From: Ursus arctos
Lineage: Eukaryota > Chordata > Mammalia > Carnivora > Ursidae
Direction: 5' to 3'
Assembly (NCBI RefSeq): GCF_023065955.2
Contig: NW_026622874.1
Location: 26,097,772 to 26,161,771 of the forward strand
DNA: 64,000 nt
Shown here: piece after piece, positions 34,768 through 46,000 of the stretch
How the letters are laid out: each line of letters begins with the position of its first letter
How positions within the stretch are numbered: position 1 is the stretch's first letter
Notes under the pieces: generated by a model
What the model was told of the DNA's origin: nothing
What the model saw: only the letters and a program-made list of their open reading frames with translations
The model's database searches: none
Translations under genes and position numbers: made by a program

Positions 34768-34976
34768 GGACGCCTGGGTGGCTCAGTCAGTTAACCATCC
34801 GACTCTTGGTTTCAGCTCAGGTCATGGTCTCGCAGTTGTGGAATTGAGCCCCACGTCAGGCTCCATGCTCAGTGCAGTCTGCTTCACATTCTTTCTCCCT
34901 CCTGCTCTGCCCCTTCCCGCTCACATTCTCTCTCTCTCTGTCTCTCAAATAAATAAAATCTTTTAAAATTTAAAAT
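34768..34976 (+). mobile_element. Can-SINE with perfect 15-bp TSD
   Basis: Full-length SINE: head 'GGACGCCTGGGTGGCTCAGT', (TCTC) microsatellite, tail 'CAAATAAATAAAATC'. The duplication AAAACCAAACTCCCA is perfect at 34753-34767 and 34977-34991, so this may be one of the younger insertions in the window. Confidence 0.96.
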
Positions 34977-34991
34977 AAAACCAAACTCCCA

Positions 34992-36199
34992 TAGAGTTCT
35001 ACTTCCATTTGAAATGTAGAAAAGTGCAAAAGAACAATGCTCCCATACTAACAAGAAGAAAAGGATAGATAATCTACAAGATCATTAATTTCTTGAACCC
35101 ATAAGATAGCAGAGGTTGCATGGCAGCAAAGAAATCTGGATTCCGAAGGATAACAAACCCCTACAAGACACACAAATTGTCTCACCTTTGGTGCAGCACC
35201 CAAGGAGGAGGCATCCACCATGAAAGCAGGAAAGAAGGCAGCTAAAATTAACAAACTCTTAAAGTGACCTAATGTGACATTCTAGAGTAACCAGGAGCCT
35301 CAGACCCAAGAGGAGTAGTCCTCATTTGCATGCCCCTTTTCATTAGCTAGGAGACCCAGAGAGGAATTGAGAACGGAGAGAGCCCTTCTCAGTGTCACCC
35401 AGGCATGAAACCCAGCCACTTCCCTGGAGTCTTATTTCATAGGAAGCAAAATGCCTTAAGCCTCTCGGGGAGAGCAGAAAACTTTTCTGTCCTCTTCCCC
35501 TGTCCCTAGGCCCAGGCAGATAGCCACTGCTTTTGGAGGAGTAAAAGCAAGCTCTTTTTGCCACTCGGGAAGGTCAAGGAGCCCTGCTCTGACCCAAAGC
35601 AGATATCTCTTGCCACTGAGAGCAGGGCACAAAACTCTCTCCCTCTCCAGACATGTTTTCCCTCATACAAGGTGGAGTTTTGTTGACATTGGGGGGGGGG
35701 GGTGGCAGGAACAGTGAGAAATCACTGCCTCTGAGGGCCTGCATAAGTCTGAGACCAGCCCAAAAAGACAACAACTCCGTTCCACTCCCACCATGAGACT
35801 TGCCCCGAGTAATAAGCAGTAGCACTCTGAGCGATGGGGAAGGAGCAAGAGTGCAGAGAGAAACTCCCTCTGTAGTAGACATGCATGACTACTGAAAGCT
35901 GAGGGTGGAGCAGGAATCCTGAAAAAACCCACTGGCACCTGCAGCCACATACAAAACGTAAGGTGGCAGCAGCCCACAGCTGGAGGAACTTGAAGTGTGT
36001 GATGCATTGACGTTACCTATAGCAACAACAAAACCCAAACCCAGTTCAACTGCCGACCAGATTGATTCAACACCCATGCTCATGGCATGACAGTAAAAGA
36101 GGCATACCTATTTCTGGATGTAAATAGTGTTATTTAATGTAGCCTCCACTGCCCTTCTACATACAATGTTCTGCATTCAATCAAAAATTATTAGAGTAG
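34992..36199 (+). other. possible 5' region of old L1
   Basis: There is no gene. The block is GC-richer than its surroundings and lies directly upstream of L1 ORF2-like sequence in the same orientation. It may be the 5' region of that old L1, but I cannot show similarity. It contains a run of 12 G at 35691-35702. Open frames here have no recognisable similarity. Confidence 0.35.
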
Positions 36200-38607
36200 C
36201 TGGGGAGAAACAACTCATTGTCAGGCTATAAATCAGTAATTGATAGAGCAAGTAGATAAAAATTCAGCAAGGAGATCAAAGAATTGAACAATACAATCAA
36301 CCAAGTCGACTTAATTATCATCTTTAGATCTCTAGACCATCTAGAGAACACTCCACCTAATAAACAGAATATATTGTTTCAAGTACACATGGAACACTTA
36401 CCGAGATAGACCATATTCTAGGCCATAAAACAAATTTCAACAAATATTATAAAACTCATACAAAGTTTGCTCTGTGGCCACAACAGGATTAAATTAGAAA
36501 TCAGTAACAGACACATATGTGGAAACCACCCCGCCCCCACAGTTGTCAGAAACTTAAACACACTTCTAAGTAACTCATAGGTCAAAGACAAAATTCCAAG
36601 GGAAATTACAAAATATTTTAAACTGAGTGAAAAGAAACACTATCAGAATTTTGGGATGCAGCTAGAGCAGTGTTTAGAGGGAAATTAAATGCGTTTGTTA
36701 GAAGAAAGCTCTCAAGTCAATGACCTAAGCTTCTACTTTTCAAAAGTTAGCGAATGAAGAGCAAATTAAGCCCAAGATAAGCTTAGGCATAAACTAAGAT
36801 CAGAGAGCAGAAATCGCTGAAATAGAAAACCAAAAATCAATGAGAAAATCCATGAAATCATTGAAAACCTTTGAAGTGGTTAATAAAACTGATAGACCCC
36901 TAGCCAGAGCAATAAAAAATAATAATAATGATAATAAAAAAGAGAAACAAATTACCAATTTCAGGAATGAAAGGGAGTGGTCACAGATTGTACAGATATT
37001 ATGAAGCAAATAAGGAGATATTATGAACAACTTCATAGCAATAAGATAACTTAGAGGAAATGGACACATTTCTTAAGACACAAACTCAAAAGAAATTGAT
37101 AACCTAGATAGCCTTATATCTCTTAAAGATATTGAATTTGTAGCTAAAAACTTTTCCACAGTAAAACTAATTCTCCACATCAACTCTTCCAGAAAATAAA
37201 AGAGGAAAGGCTGTCCAACTCATTCTATGAGGCTGACATTACCCTAATACCAAAACCAGAAAAAGACTCTAGAGGAAAAGAAAACTGCAGGCCAATATCT
37301 CCCATGAATATAGATGCAAACATCTTTTTTTTTTAATTAATTAATTTGAGAGAGAGATTGAGCATGAGTGGTGGGGAGGGGCAGGGGAGAGAGAGAATCT
37401 CAAGCAGATTCCCCTGCACCCTGCTGAGCATGGAGCCCAACACCAGGCTCCATCTCATGACTCTGAGATCATGAGCTGACCTGAAACCAAGAGTTGGACA
37501 CTCAACTGACTGAGCCACCCAGGTGCCTCAATGCAAACATCTTTAATAAAATGTTAGCAAAGTGAACCCAGCAGTATACAAGAAGAATAATAAATCATAC
37601 TCAAATATCTTTATCCGAGGAATGCAAGGTTGGTTCAGCACATGAAAATCATTATATTTTACTGCATCAACAGATCAAAATGAAAACAAAACATATGATC
37701 ATCTCCATATATATATATATAGAAAAAAAACAGTTGACAAAATTCAACCTCTCTTCATGATTAAAAAAAGATACAGCAAAATAGAAATAGAAGAGGGCTT
37801 CCTCAACCTGAAGTAATTGATAGCTAACATCATTCTTAATGGTGAAAGGCTGAATGCTTTCCTTCTGACCAGGAACAAGGCAGAGATTTCCACTCTCTCC
37901 CCTTTGATTCAACATCGTACTAGAAGTTCTAGCCAGTGCATTAAGGCAAAAGAGAGAAGTAAAAGGCAGATGGATTTAGAAGGAAGAAATAAAACTTTCT
38001 TTATTCACAGATGACATGACACCTGCGTAGAAGACCCCAAAGAATCTAGTTTTTAAAAAGCTATTAGAGTTAATAAGTTGAGTTCAGCAAGTTTGAGGAC
38101 TAGAAAATCAATATACAAAAATCAAAAAGTTCCTATACACTGGTAATGAACAATTGGAAATTGAAAGTTAAAAACACAAGGTCAGTATGCAGATACCAGT
38201 TGTTTTCCTTTATACTTGCAGTGAACCAATTAGAAATTGAAATTTTAAAAAATACCATTTATAATAGCCTCAAAAAAATTAAAATCCTAAGGATAAATCA
38301 AAATAAATGGACAGAGATACTGTTGTTCATGGGTCAAAAGACTTAATGTTGTTAAGCTCTCCATCCTCCCCAGATTGATCTATATGCACTCCCAATCAAA
38401 ATTCCAACAGGACTTTCTGAAAAAATTTACAAGCTTATTCTAAAAGTTATATGGAAAAGGAAAGGACCCAGATGGAGGACACACCCTTACTTAGGACTTA
38501 TTATAAAGTTATAAACATCAAGACAATGTGGTATTAGTATAAGGATAAGTGTGTAAATCAATGAAACAGGATAGATAACCCAGAAATAGACCCAATTACA
38601 AGTGCTT
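36200..38607 (+). mobile_element. old L1 ORF2, 2.4 kb, SINE inside
   Basis: Sense ORF2 order is preserved over 2.4 kb: endonuclease part ('ACTCCACCTAATAAACAGAA', 'CATATTCTAGGCCATAAAAC'), then 'GCAGCTAGAGCAGTGTTTAG' and the RT part ('CTAATACCAAAACCAGAAAA', 'GGAATGCAAGGTTGGTTCAG', 'TATTCACAGATGACATGACA'). The last part is 'CCAATCAAAATTCCAACAGG'. There are many stops and frameshifts. A SINE splits it at 37328-37530. Confidence 0.85.
37328..37530 (-). mobile_element. Can-SINE inside L1
   Basis: Antisense SINE with 'AATTAATTAATTTGAGAGAG' at the tail side and the head ending 'GAGCCACCCAGGTGCCTC'. The duplication ATGCAAACATCTTT is perfect at 37314-37327 and 37531-37544. Confidence 0.95.
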
Positions 38608-38714
38608 AATTGGTTGGTTGGTAAGACTTTCAGAGCAGTTGTACGTTCACAGCAAAACTGAGGGAAAGGTACAGAGATTTTGCATATAACCCTCACACCA
38701 TGGATAGCCTCCCT

Positions 38715-39585
38715 CTAAAGAACAAACAGTCCCTGTGTGTCTCTCCTTTACTCTCCCACTACCACTGCACTTCACTTCTGGTCACCATGTGTGTGAGTTT
38801 TTCCTCACAACGAGCAGTTCTCTGCAACACCAGCTGGGTGTTCTTCCACTGTCTACCTTCCCCACGCCCCCCACGAGACTACACCTCTGCCTTCAGATGC
38901 CAATCACAAGTCCCAGGCTGTCACCTGGGACTGACCTACAAATTGGGGTTTCCATGACCCCTTCCTGGGTTCAATAATTTGCTAGAATGGCTCACAGAGC
39001 TCAAGGAAACACTTAGGTTTACTGGTTTAATATAAAAGGATATGATAAAGGTTACAGATGAAACCCCAGCTGGAAGAGATGCATTAGATGAGATATGGGG
39101 GGAGGGGAGCAGAGCTTCCGTGCCATCACCAGTACCACCTGTTAAGTATTTCCATGTGTTCAGCAACCCAGAAGTTCTCTAAAACCCTACTTTGAGGGGT
39201 TTTATGGAGGCTTCATTACATAGGCATGACTGATCATTAACTCAATCTCCAGCCTCTCTCCCCTTCAAAGAGGATGGGAGGTGGGGCTGAAAGTTACAAG
39301 CTTATAATCTGATTGGGTCTTTTTGGTGACCAGCCCCCTTCCTGAAGCAGTGGAGTCCACCAAGAATCATTCATTACAACAAAAGATACTCCTATCACCA
39401 GGAAATTCCAAGTGATTTAGGAGTTCTGTGTCTGGAACCAGGGTCGAAGACTAAGTATTAAAACAAAAGATGCCTCTAGTGCTCGCACACGTAGGGAAGT
39501 CCAGGGGGTTTAGGAGCTCTGTGCCAAGAACTGGGGACAGAAACCAATGTGTATTTTTTCTGTCATTTCACACTCTTTCCACTCT
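38715..39585. mobile_element. solo LTR of an ancient endogenous retrovirus
   Basis: About 0.87 kb interrupts the L1. It contains 'CTGGGTTCAATAATTTGCTA', 'GAATGGCTCACAGAGCTCAA', 'GGTTTACTGGTTTAATATAA', 'GGAGGCTTCATTACATAGGC' and 'AACAAAAGATACTCCTATCA'. I recognise these as the layout of a common mammalian ERVL-type LTR, but I am not sure of the exact family. No internal retroviral genes are present. The tail of the LTR is duplicated in tandem (about 39377-39460 and 39461-39550). Its outer borders are approximate. Confidence 0.6.
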
Positions 39586-40551
39586 TTCATTATCAATATC
39601 CCTCATCAGTGTAACATTTGTTGCAGTTGATGAACCTACATACCATAAAATTATTAACATATCGTAATATATCATAATCACCCAAGGTTTACAGTATGGT
39701 TCTCTTGGCTTTTGTGTATTCTATGGATAAATGTAAAATGACATGTATCCATCATTATGATACCATCCAGAGTATTTTCACTGCCCTAAAAATGTACTGT
39801 GTTCTGCCTGTTTATCCCTCCCTCACCCCCAGCCTCTGGCAACCACTAATCTTCTTACTATTTCCATAGTTTTGCCTTTTCCAGAATGTTCATATTGTTG
39901 GAATCATACAGTAAGTAAGCTTCTCAGATTGGTTTCTCACTTAGTAATACGCATTTAAGGTTTCTCCATGTCCTTTGATAGCTTGATAGCTCATTTCCTC
40001 TTAGTGTTGAGTAAACTTACATTGTCTGATGTACCACAGCTTATTTATCCATTCACCTACTGAAGGACGTCTTGGTTGCTTCCAAGTTTTGGCAATTATG
40101 ACTTAAGCTGCTATAAACATTCATGTGCAGATTTTTGAGTGAACATAAGTTTTTAGCTCCTTTGGGTAGAAGCTAAGGAGCATGGTTGCTGGATCAGATG
40201 GTGAGGGTATGTTTAGTTTGGTAAGAAACCACCACACTGTCTTCCAAATGGCTGTACCCTTTTGCATTCCCACCAGCAATGAGTGAGTTCTGTTGCTGCA
40301 CGTTGTCGCCGGAATTTGGTGTTGCCAGTGTTCCACGTTTTGGCTATTCTAATAGGTGTGTAGTAGTATCTCCTTGTTCTTTCAGTTCGCACTTCTCTGA
40401 CGATGTGATGTGGAATACCTTTTCATAAGCTCATTTGCCATATGTGTATCTTCTGTGGTGAGGTGTCAGTTAAGGTCTTTCGCCCAATTTTTCACCCAGT
40501 TACTTGCTTTCTTATTGTTGAGCTTTTAGAGTTATTTGTATATATATATTT

Positions 40552-40820
40552 TTAAGATTTTATTTATTTATTTGAGGGGCGCTGGGTGATTCAGTCGGTT
40601 AAGCATCTCCCTTCAGCCCCGGTCATGATCTCAGGGTCCTGGGATGGAGCCCAGCTTAGGGCTCCCTGCTCAGTGGGGAGCCTTCTTCTCCCTCTCCCAC
40701 TGCACCTCTCCTCTGGCTCATTCTCTCTCTCTTTCTCTCAAATAAATAAAATCTCTCCTTTTTTTTTTTTTTAAGATTTTATTGACTTTATTTGAAAGAG
40801 AGAGAGCACAAGTCTCCCAG
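40552..40820 (-). mobile_element. truncated Can-SINE split by a second SINE
   Basis: The tail 'AAGATTTTATTTATTTATTT' (about 40554-40573) is repeated as 'AAGATTTTATTGACTTTATT' at about 40773-40792, and the antisense body continues to about 40820 ('GAAAGAGAGAGAGCACAAGT'). The repeat is the target duplication of the SINE at 40575-40756. Confidence 0.75.
40575..40756 (+). mobile_element. Can-SINE inserted in SINE tail
   Basis: Head 'GGGGCGCTGGGTGATTCAGT' (diverged), body with 'CTCATTCTCTCTCTCTTTCT', tail 'CAAATAAATAAAATC'. It sits inside the A/T-rich tail of an antisense SINE. Confidence 0.92.
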
Positions 40821-40871
40821 ACTGAAAACATAGGTACATCTTTGGTTCCTGCAATTCTTTTTCGCATTGTT

Positions 40872-41054
40872 CTTTTTTTTTTTTTTTTAAGAGAGTGGGG
40901 GGAGGGGCAGAAGGAGCGGAGAGAAAGAATCTTAAGGAGGCTCCACGCCCAGCACAGAGCCTGACAGAGGGCTTGGTCTCACACCCCTGAGATCATGACC
41001 TGACCCGAAATCAAGACTCAGGAGCTTAACCTGCTAAGCCAGCCAGGCGCCCCT
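40872..41054 (-). mobile_element. Can-SINE
   Basis: A 16-T run, then 'AAGAGAGTGGGGGGAGGGGC', ending 'AAGCCAGCCAGGCGCCCC'. A GCATTGTTCTTTT / GTATTGTTCTTTT duplication borders it. Confidence 0.92.
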
Positions 41055-41330
41055 GCGTATTGTTCTTTTGGATTGATTTGTTAATGCTTTTTAGATATTA
41101 AGGGTATTAGCTCTTGTATGTGTCATATATGTGAATAGTTTCCCAGTTTATGATTTACCTTTATGTATCATATTTTGTGTGTCTGTGGTATAGCTGTTTT
41201 AAATTTTTATGTGTTCAAATTTATCAATTTTAGATTTCTGTGTATTCAGATTTATCAGTAATTTTCTTTATGGTGTCTGGGTTTCATAGCAAGAATGGAA
41301 AAACTCAGGCCATTTTATTCAGTAAACATT

Positions 41331-42220
41331 ATGATCACAAGCGGTGGGCCTGTGAGCTTTTCAGAAACCTCTAAAAATATTTGAAACCTGAAATAAAATA
41401 TTTTTTGTTCTAAAAAACAAAGAAAATTGCAAAATATAATAATTAAATGTTTAACTGTAAATATAACATTATATCAGCTTCATTAATTATTAAATTTAGA
41501 GTTCACAAACATTTTTTTACAAGTCTTTGCTATGTCCTATCCCCATGAATTTCAGTGGCTCTCATTCTGTCCCTTCTTTCTATTCATACTGACACTGGCT
41601 AATTTCAAGTCTCCTAAAATAGTCATAGTCTCCTAGTTGGTCTACCTGCCACACATTTCTAGGCTGTCCAAGTCACTCTTTTTAGAATGATCATCGTAAC
41701 TCAGAGGCCAGAGTATGCCACTCCCTTCCTTAAATATGCAGACTTTAGTAGAGCACGCAAAACCACGCTTCTCAGCATGGCTTAGTGTGGCTCTCATAGC
41801 TCTGCCTCGGTTGACTCAAGTGCACCCCATCTGCGTTTGACTGTATGGCTTCCCAGAGCCGGCAGTCAGTTCTCTCAGCACTCCCACTGTTAGTGGTGTT
41901 TTCTCTCCGCAGTGCCTTTCTGTCTCCGCTTCCCGGAATTTTACTCTGTCCTTCAAAGCTCAGCTTACATACCACCTACTTGTGTTTTTCCTGACCACTC
42001 AGCTTCTCCACCCACCCCACCCCCACTTCTTTGTAGGTGTGTTGACGGGGGCGGGGGGGGGGGGGGTGTTGAGTGTCCGATTTACATATTAGCCTCCCAG
42101 CTGTTAAGTTCCGCAGAGCAGGAATCTTAATGCACCCTTGACAGGACTGGTGTAGCATGTACTCAATAAAATGGCCATTGAATCAAACTCCTTACCCTTC
42201 TTTCTTTCCCTGGTTTGTTT

Positions 42221-42268
<48 letters not shown>

Positions 42269-42289
42269 TTTTTACCTTTTGTTGTTGCT
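41331..42289. other. intron with microsatellites
   Basis: There is no gene. It contains a run of 14 G at 42053-42066 and a pure (TCTT)n microsatellite of about 12 units at 42221-42268. The rest looks unique. Confidence 0.6.
42221..42268. repeat. (CTTT)n microsatellite
   Basis: About 12 uninterrupted tetranucleotide units, followed by a short T run. Perfect arrays of this length usually vary in length within a population. Confidence 0.95.
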
Positions 42290-43375
42290 GTTACATTACA
42301 TCACACAATGAATGAGTATATTAAATGTCCACGAAGAATTTAAAATGTAACTTGAAAAAAATGCACCCACCACCTAGCTTAAGAAATGGAACATTGCTAA
42401 TATCTTTGAAACCCCCTGGGTGTGCTTATCCAATCCCACAGGGCCTTCCCTCCATCCCCTCTCTCCAAGATTAACACTATCCCAAATTTTATATTAATGA
42501 TTTCCCTTATAATTTCACTATATATTTGTCTCTCTGAACAATGGTGTTTAGTTTGGTCTATTTTTAAAATTTTGTTTAAATGGAACCATACTGTACGTAT
42601 TCTTCAGACTCGCCTCTTTCCTTCAACGTTATGTCCTGGAGGTCCACTTGTGTGTAAAACTATAGTTCATTAGTTTTCAGTGTTGTGTGGGATTTTATTG
42701 AAGAAGTAAACAGTGTTTTATTTTCACATGTTATTCTTAGTGGGCATTTGGGTTGTTGACCTTTGGGGTCTATTACGAATAGCGCCACTACACACGTTCT
42801 TGCAGACATCTCCTAGAGAACACACGCGCAAGTTTCTCTGGAGTATGTAAGTAGGAGTGGGATGGCTGGGCGCAGGGCCCGCATGTGTCAGGTTTAACAC
42901 AGACCGGTGTCCCTGGTGGCCGCACCAGCATGCACTCGGGCCATCCGGAGGGGAGCTTCCCCTGCTTCAGCCCTCTTGCGTGCTTCATATTGTCTGCTCT
43001 TAATTTCCACCTCTCTACTGGGTATGAAATGGTATCTCCGAGTTTTAATTTTCATTTCCCTGACTACTAATGTGGTTGTTCATCTTTTCATATGTTTATT
43101 GCCATTTCTGTTTCATCTTGTATGAAATGCGTGTTTTAGCCCAGTTGTTTCAGCGCATCTGAATTAATGGATCTTTGTTTCTTTGCTGATCTGCGATGCC
43201 AGCGTTGTCGTAAATCAAGTTTCCGTATATGTGCAAAAACGTGGATGGCTCTCCGTTCTAGCCCTTTGGTCTGTGTGTCCTTCCTGGGGGGCGATAGATA
43301 CCATCTTCATAATGAGTCTCCGTATCTATAGGTCCTTGTCTCCTTCCTGTGCCTTGTGTGATGGGGGCCATTTGT
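42290..43375 (-). mobile_element. old L1 fragment
   Basis: An antisense old L1: 'CAACGTTATGTCCTGGAGGT', 'TTAGTGGGCATTTGGGTTGT', 'AACACACGCGCAAGTTTCTC', 'GGTATGAAATGGTATCTCCG', 'TTTCATTTCCCTGACTACTA', and then ORF2-like 'AATCAAGTTTCCGTATATGT'. It has internal stretches that do not match. It is the last L1 before the ACBD6 3' end. Confidence 0.7.
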
Positions 43376-43904
43376 TATTTTTTTAAATAAGTAAAATTTC
43401 TGTAAAGGGTTGGTCCAATTACTTAGGCCAGCTTTTTTTTTTTTTCATTTGCAAATTTTGAAGTTTAGTTACCCATTTAACCCCCTCTTCAAAGACAAAA
43501 CAAAATCTTTCCTTTTACATTTACAGTATTTTTAGCCTTTTGACATAGCCTACAAACCTGTCATTATTCTGATCAAAGTAAAATACGTAAACACTATTTT
43601 TGTTCTTTCCCTCATCCCATTCTTGAGATAGAGTCTAAAAACCTCAGTTTTTTTTTTTTTAATTGTGTTTGTTTGTTTGCCTCTGGGCAACCAAAAAAGG
43701 TAGATTTGATTTTCCTAACCCTTGAAAACGCACTTTCACAGCCCAGTTCTCATCACAAGGCCTGATCACCCACCGGCCACGGTAACATTTCTCATTGTTC
43801 GGGATCCCTGACTGCTCAGCCCTTGCCGCTCCTGCTGGAGCGCAGTCGCTTCTCTTTGTCTCACGGTAACCTTGTTTTCCTGTCTGTCGATTCTCCTCCG
43901 TCAG

Positions 43905-44059
43905 CTGCTGCCTGTGAGTTCTTGGACGTCGTGGAGCTGCTGCTCCAGGCCGGCGCTGACCCCACGCTCCGGGACCAGGACGGCTGCCTGCCGGAGGAGG
44001 TGACGGCTTGCAAAGCTGTGTCGTTGGCGTTGCAGCAGCACACGACTGGCAAGGCTTAA
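43905..44059 (+). CDS. ACBD6: ACBD6 last coding exon, C-terminus
   Basis: After the split alanine codon this exon encodes 50 residues, from AACEFLDVVELLLQAGADP to the C-terminus QQHTTGKA and a TAA stop at 44057-44059. ELLLQAGADPTLRDQDGCLP is the end of one ankyrin repeat and the start of the next helix turn (GADPxxxD, GxxP). The exon is preceded by a pyrimidine-rich tract and CAG. The ankyrin part of ACBD6 is known for protein contacts, including N-myristoyltransferase in published work as I recall it. The frame is intact and there is no sign of decay. The reading frame also stays open upstream of the acceptor to an ATG at 43823, which is probably chance. Confidence 0.97.
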
Positions 44060-44195
44060 TCAAAAGACTGGAAAAGCACAGTCTGTAACCTCAGAGAGCT
44101 TCAGTGATGAAGGAAAACTGCAAAAATAATACTTCTCTTACCACCCACCTTTGGTATACATTGGCTAATAAAATCAGTTCTGAGGAACTGGGATT
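44060..44195 (+). other. ACBD6: ACBD6 3' UTR
   Basis: A short 3' UTR follows the TAA stop and reaches a canonical poly(A) signal about 108 nt downstream. The exact cleavage point cannot be read from sequence. Confidence 0.7.
44167..44172 (+). terminator. ACBD6: ACBD6 poly(A) signal AATAAA
   Basis: A canonical AATAAA hexamer ('GGCTAATAAAATCAG') and the first one after the stop codon. A TG-containing stretch ('CAGTTCTGAGGAACTGGGAT') follows, with a T-rich segment a little further on. Confidence 0.75.
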
Positions 44196-45767
44196 TTGAA
44201 GTCTCAGCAATTCATTCTCCTTGCATCCATTCCAGCAAGTACAGTTTTGGTGATGAACATGGGTACTGTGCATAATACAATCCAATTCTGCTGAGCGTGC
44301 GCTGAAATTTATCACTGCTCTAGAGGGTGGGGCAAGGAGGAGACACATCGTATTTCATGATATTAAACATGGCTGCTCTTTAAAAAAAAAAACATACAGA
44401 AGCAAAATATGACCGACAGTGCTACACTGACAATTAGGCCAAGTTGCATGAAATCCCAGGGTGGTAGAGATCAAGTGATCCTGTGGCATTTTGCACGGCT
44501 GGTCTGAATAGGTAGCTAAAATGTCTCTTCTTTTTGGCAGATGGAATTGAGAATATAGAGAAGACAGAGGGGTGTTAAGAAGCAAGCAAAAGAGAAAGGG
44601 TAGAATTTTGTCATAAAAGGGGTCTAGAAGTCAGAGGAATAACCAGATTTACTGAAAACCTCAAAACCTTAGGATCTTAGAATAAGATTCAGCACCCTCA
44701 CTTGAGGATCAAAGCACAGATTCCAGAGAATTCACTGGTTAGGTCAAGATTCCTTAAACTCACCTTCACAAAATGGGGAGGGATTTCCCTAGGGCCCTTT
44801 TAATTGGCTCTGATGTCCCCCATCGTTTTCGGCAGTAGTCTCTGGAAATGAGCTCAGGCCCGCACTGTGAGGCCTGTTTGAAATGTGAAATAGCCCGTAA
44901 TGCCCCACTGCTTAGCTGTGATTGTAGTTATTTCTGGATACCAGGAGAGCTTTCATGTTTTAATTGAAAACATAGACAAGTACACCACAGTGTTTCTTTA
45001 AAGGATTAACAAGTGTGCCACTGTTGAAACTGGCTCCCTACGTTTTCCCCTTAAAGGCTCAAGAACTCCATCTGGGGAATTCCTTGACATTTCTCATTAT
45101 ATAAGGAAAGTAGATAGTTGTCGTAGGAAGAGAAATGAAGTAAGAAATGATTTGAGATGCAAAGATGACTATTTAAAAGATAATTTTTCCAACATGTCAC
45201 TATTAAGAAAAGTAAGATAAACTTGCTTAGTGGAGCCCTCGACAGTGGACACAATTTTCATTAGCTCCACCTAAACTGTCCTTCCGGAACAAGCCTTCCT
45301 TCAGAGCAGAAATGAGGCATATGAATGCTGCTTATTTTGTGATTTTTCTAAGCTCATTTCTTATTTTCTGAGATGTAAACCAAAACCATTCACCAAGACT
45401 GTTCATTCTTTAAACGGTCTAATTATCTGTGGAAGTGATCGCATGTTAGTACATACTGAAACATGACTGTAATTCTGGTAGAGCTTTCTATTCATTATCT
45501 GTTCTTTTCCCATAATCCCAGCCACATTGCAACCTGCCGTTAAGCTGAACTCTCTCGTGTTCCACATTAATTGTGTTTTAACAAACATTATTCATTAGTT
45601 ACAGTAAAAGTGACCAAGATGTTGCATTCAGCTTTCATTAATAGTACTTTGTGCATTTTTAGGACATTAGCAAATCAAAAAGTGTTTAATTCATTTCAGA
45701 TTTACAGGGTAGTTATCTAAGCAGGAAGCTATCAAGGAGCTCCTTTTCTCATTTCTCTTTTGTAATT
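44196..45767. other. intergenic, unique
   Basis: There is no gene or repeat. The segment 45240-45720 has a texture suggestive of conserved noncoding DNA (AT-rich, many TAAT cores, no repeats), but conservation cannot be judged from one sequence. Confidence 0.45.
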
Positions 45768-45783
45768 TGACCTTAAAATGTCT

Positions 45784-45984
45784 TTTTTTTTTTTTAAGAT
45801 TGACTTATTTATTTTAGAAAGAGAGCGTGCAGGAGGTCAGAGGGAGAGGGAGAGAGAGGGAATCTCAAGTAGACTCCCCACTGAGCAGAGCCCAACTCAG
45901 GGCTCAATCCCATGACCCTGAGATCATGACCTGAGCCATAATCAGGAGTCGAACACTCAACCAACTGAGCCACCCAGGCACCCC
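45784..45984 (-). mobile_element. last Can-SINE of the window
   Basis: Full-length antisense SINE, T run, 'AAGATTGACTTATTTATTTT', and the head ending 'GAGCCACCCAGGCACCCC'. The duplication is TGACCTTAAAATGTCT (45768-45783) against TGACCTTAAAATTTCT (45985-46000). No further Can-SINE occurs to the right edge. Confidence 0.95.
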
Positions 45985-46000
45985 TGACCTTAAAATTTCT

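Larger units (their letters stand above)
38608..41330 (-). mobile_element. old L1 (3' UTR and ORF2), LTR and SINEs inside
   Basis: Antisense L1 whose start ('AGAGCAGTTGTACGTTCACA', 'AGGTACAGAGATTTTGCATA') is split from the rest by an LTR. It resumes near 39590 ('TTGCAGTTGATGAACCTACA', 'AGAGTATTTTCACTGCCCTA', 'GGAATCATACAGTAAGTAAG', 'CATTCCCACCAGCAATGAGT', 'ATTCTAATAGGTGTGTAGTA'). It is then broken by a cluster of three SINEs at 40552-41054 and ends about 41330. Confidence 0.85.
23847..43904 (+). other. ACBD6: ACBD6 last intron (20 kb)
   Basis: The intron runs from the GTAAGA donor at 23847 to the acceptor 'CTGTCGATTCTCCTCCGTCAG' split over 43884-43904. Its content is mainly mobile elements, listed separately. 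I found no other coding exon, and the two flanking exons are in phase with each other. Confidence 0.93.
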
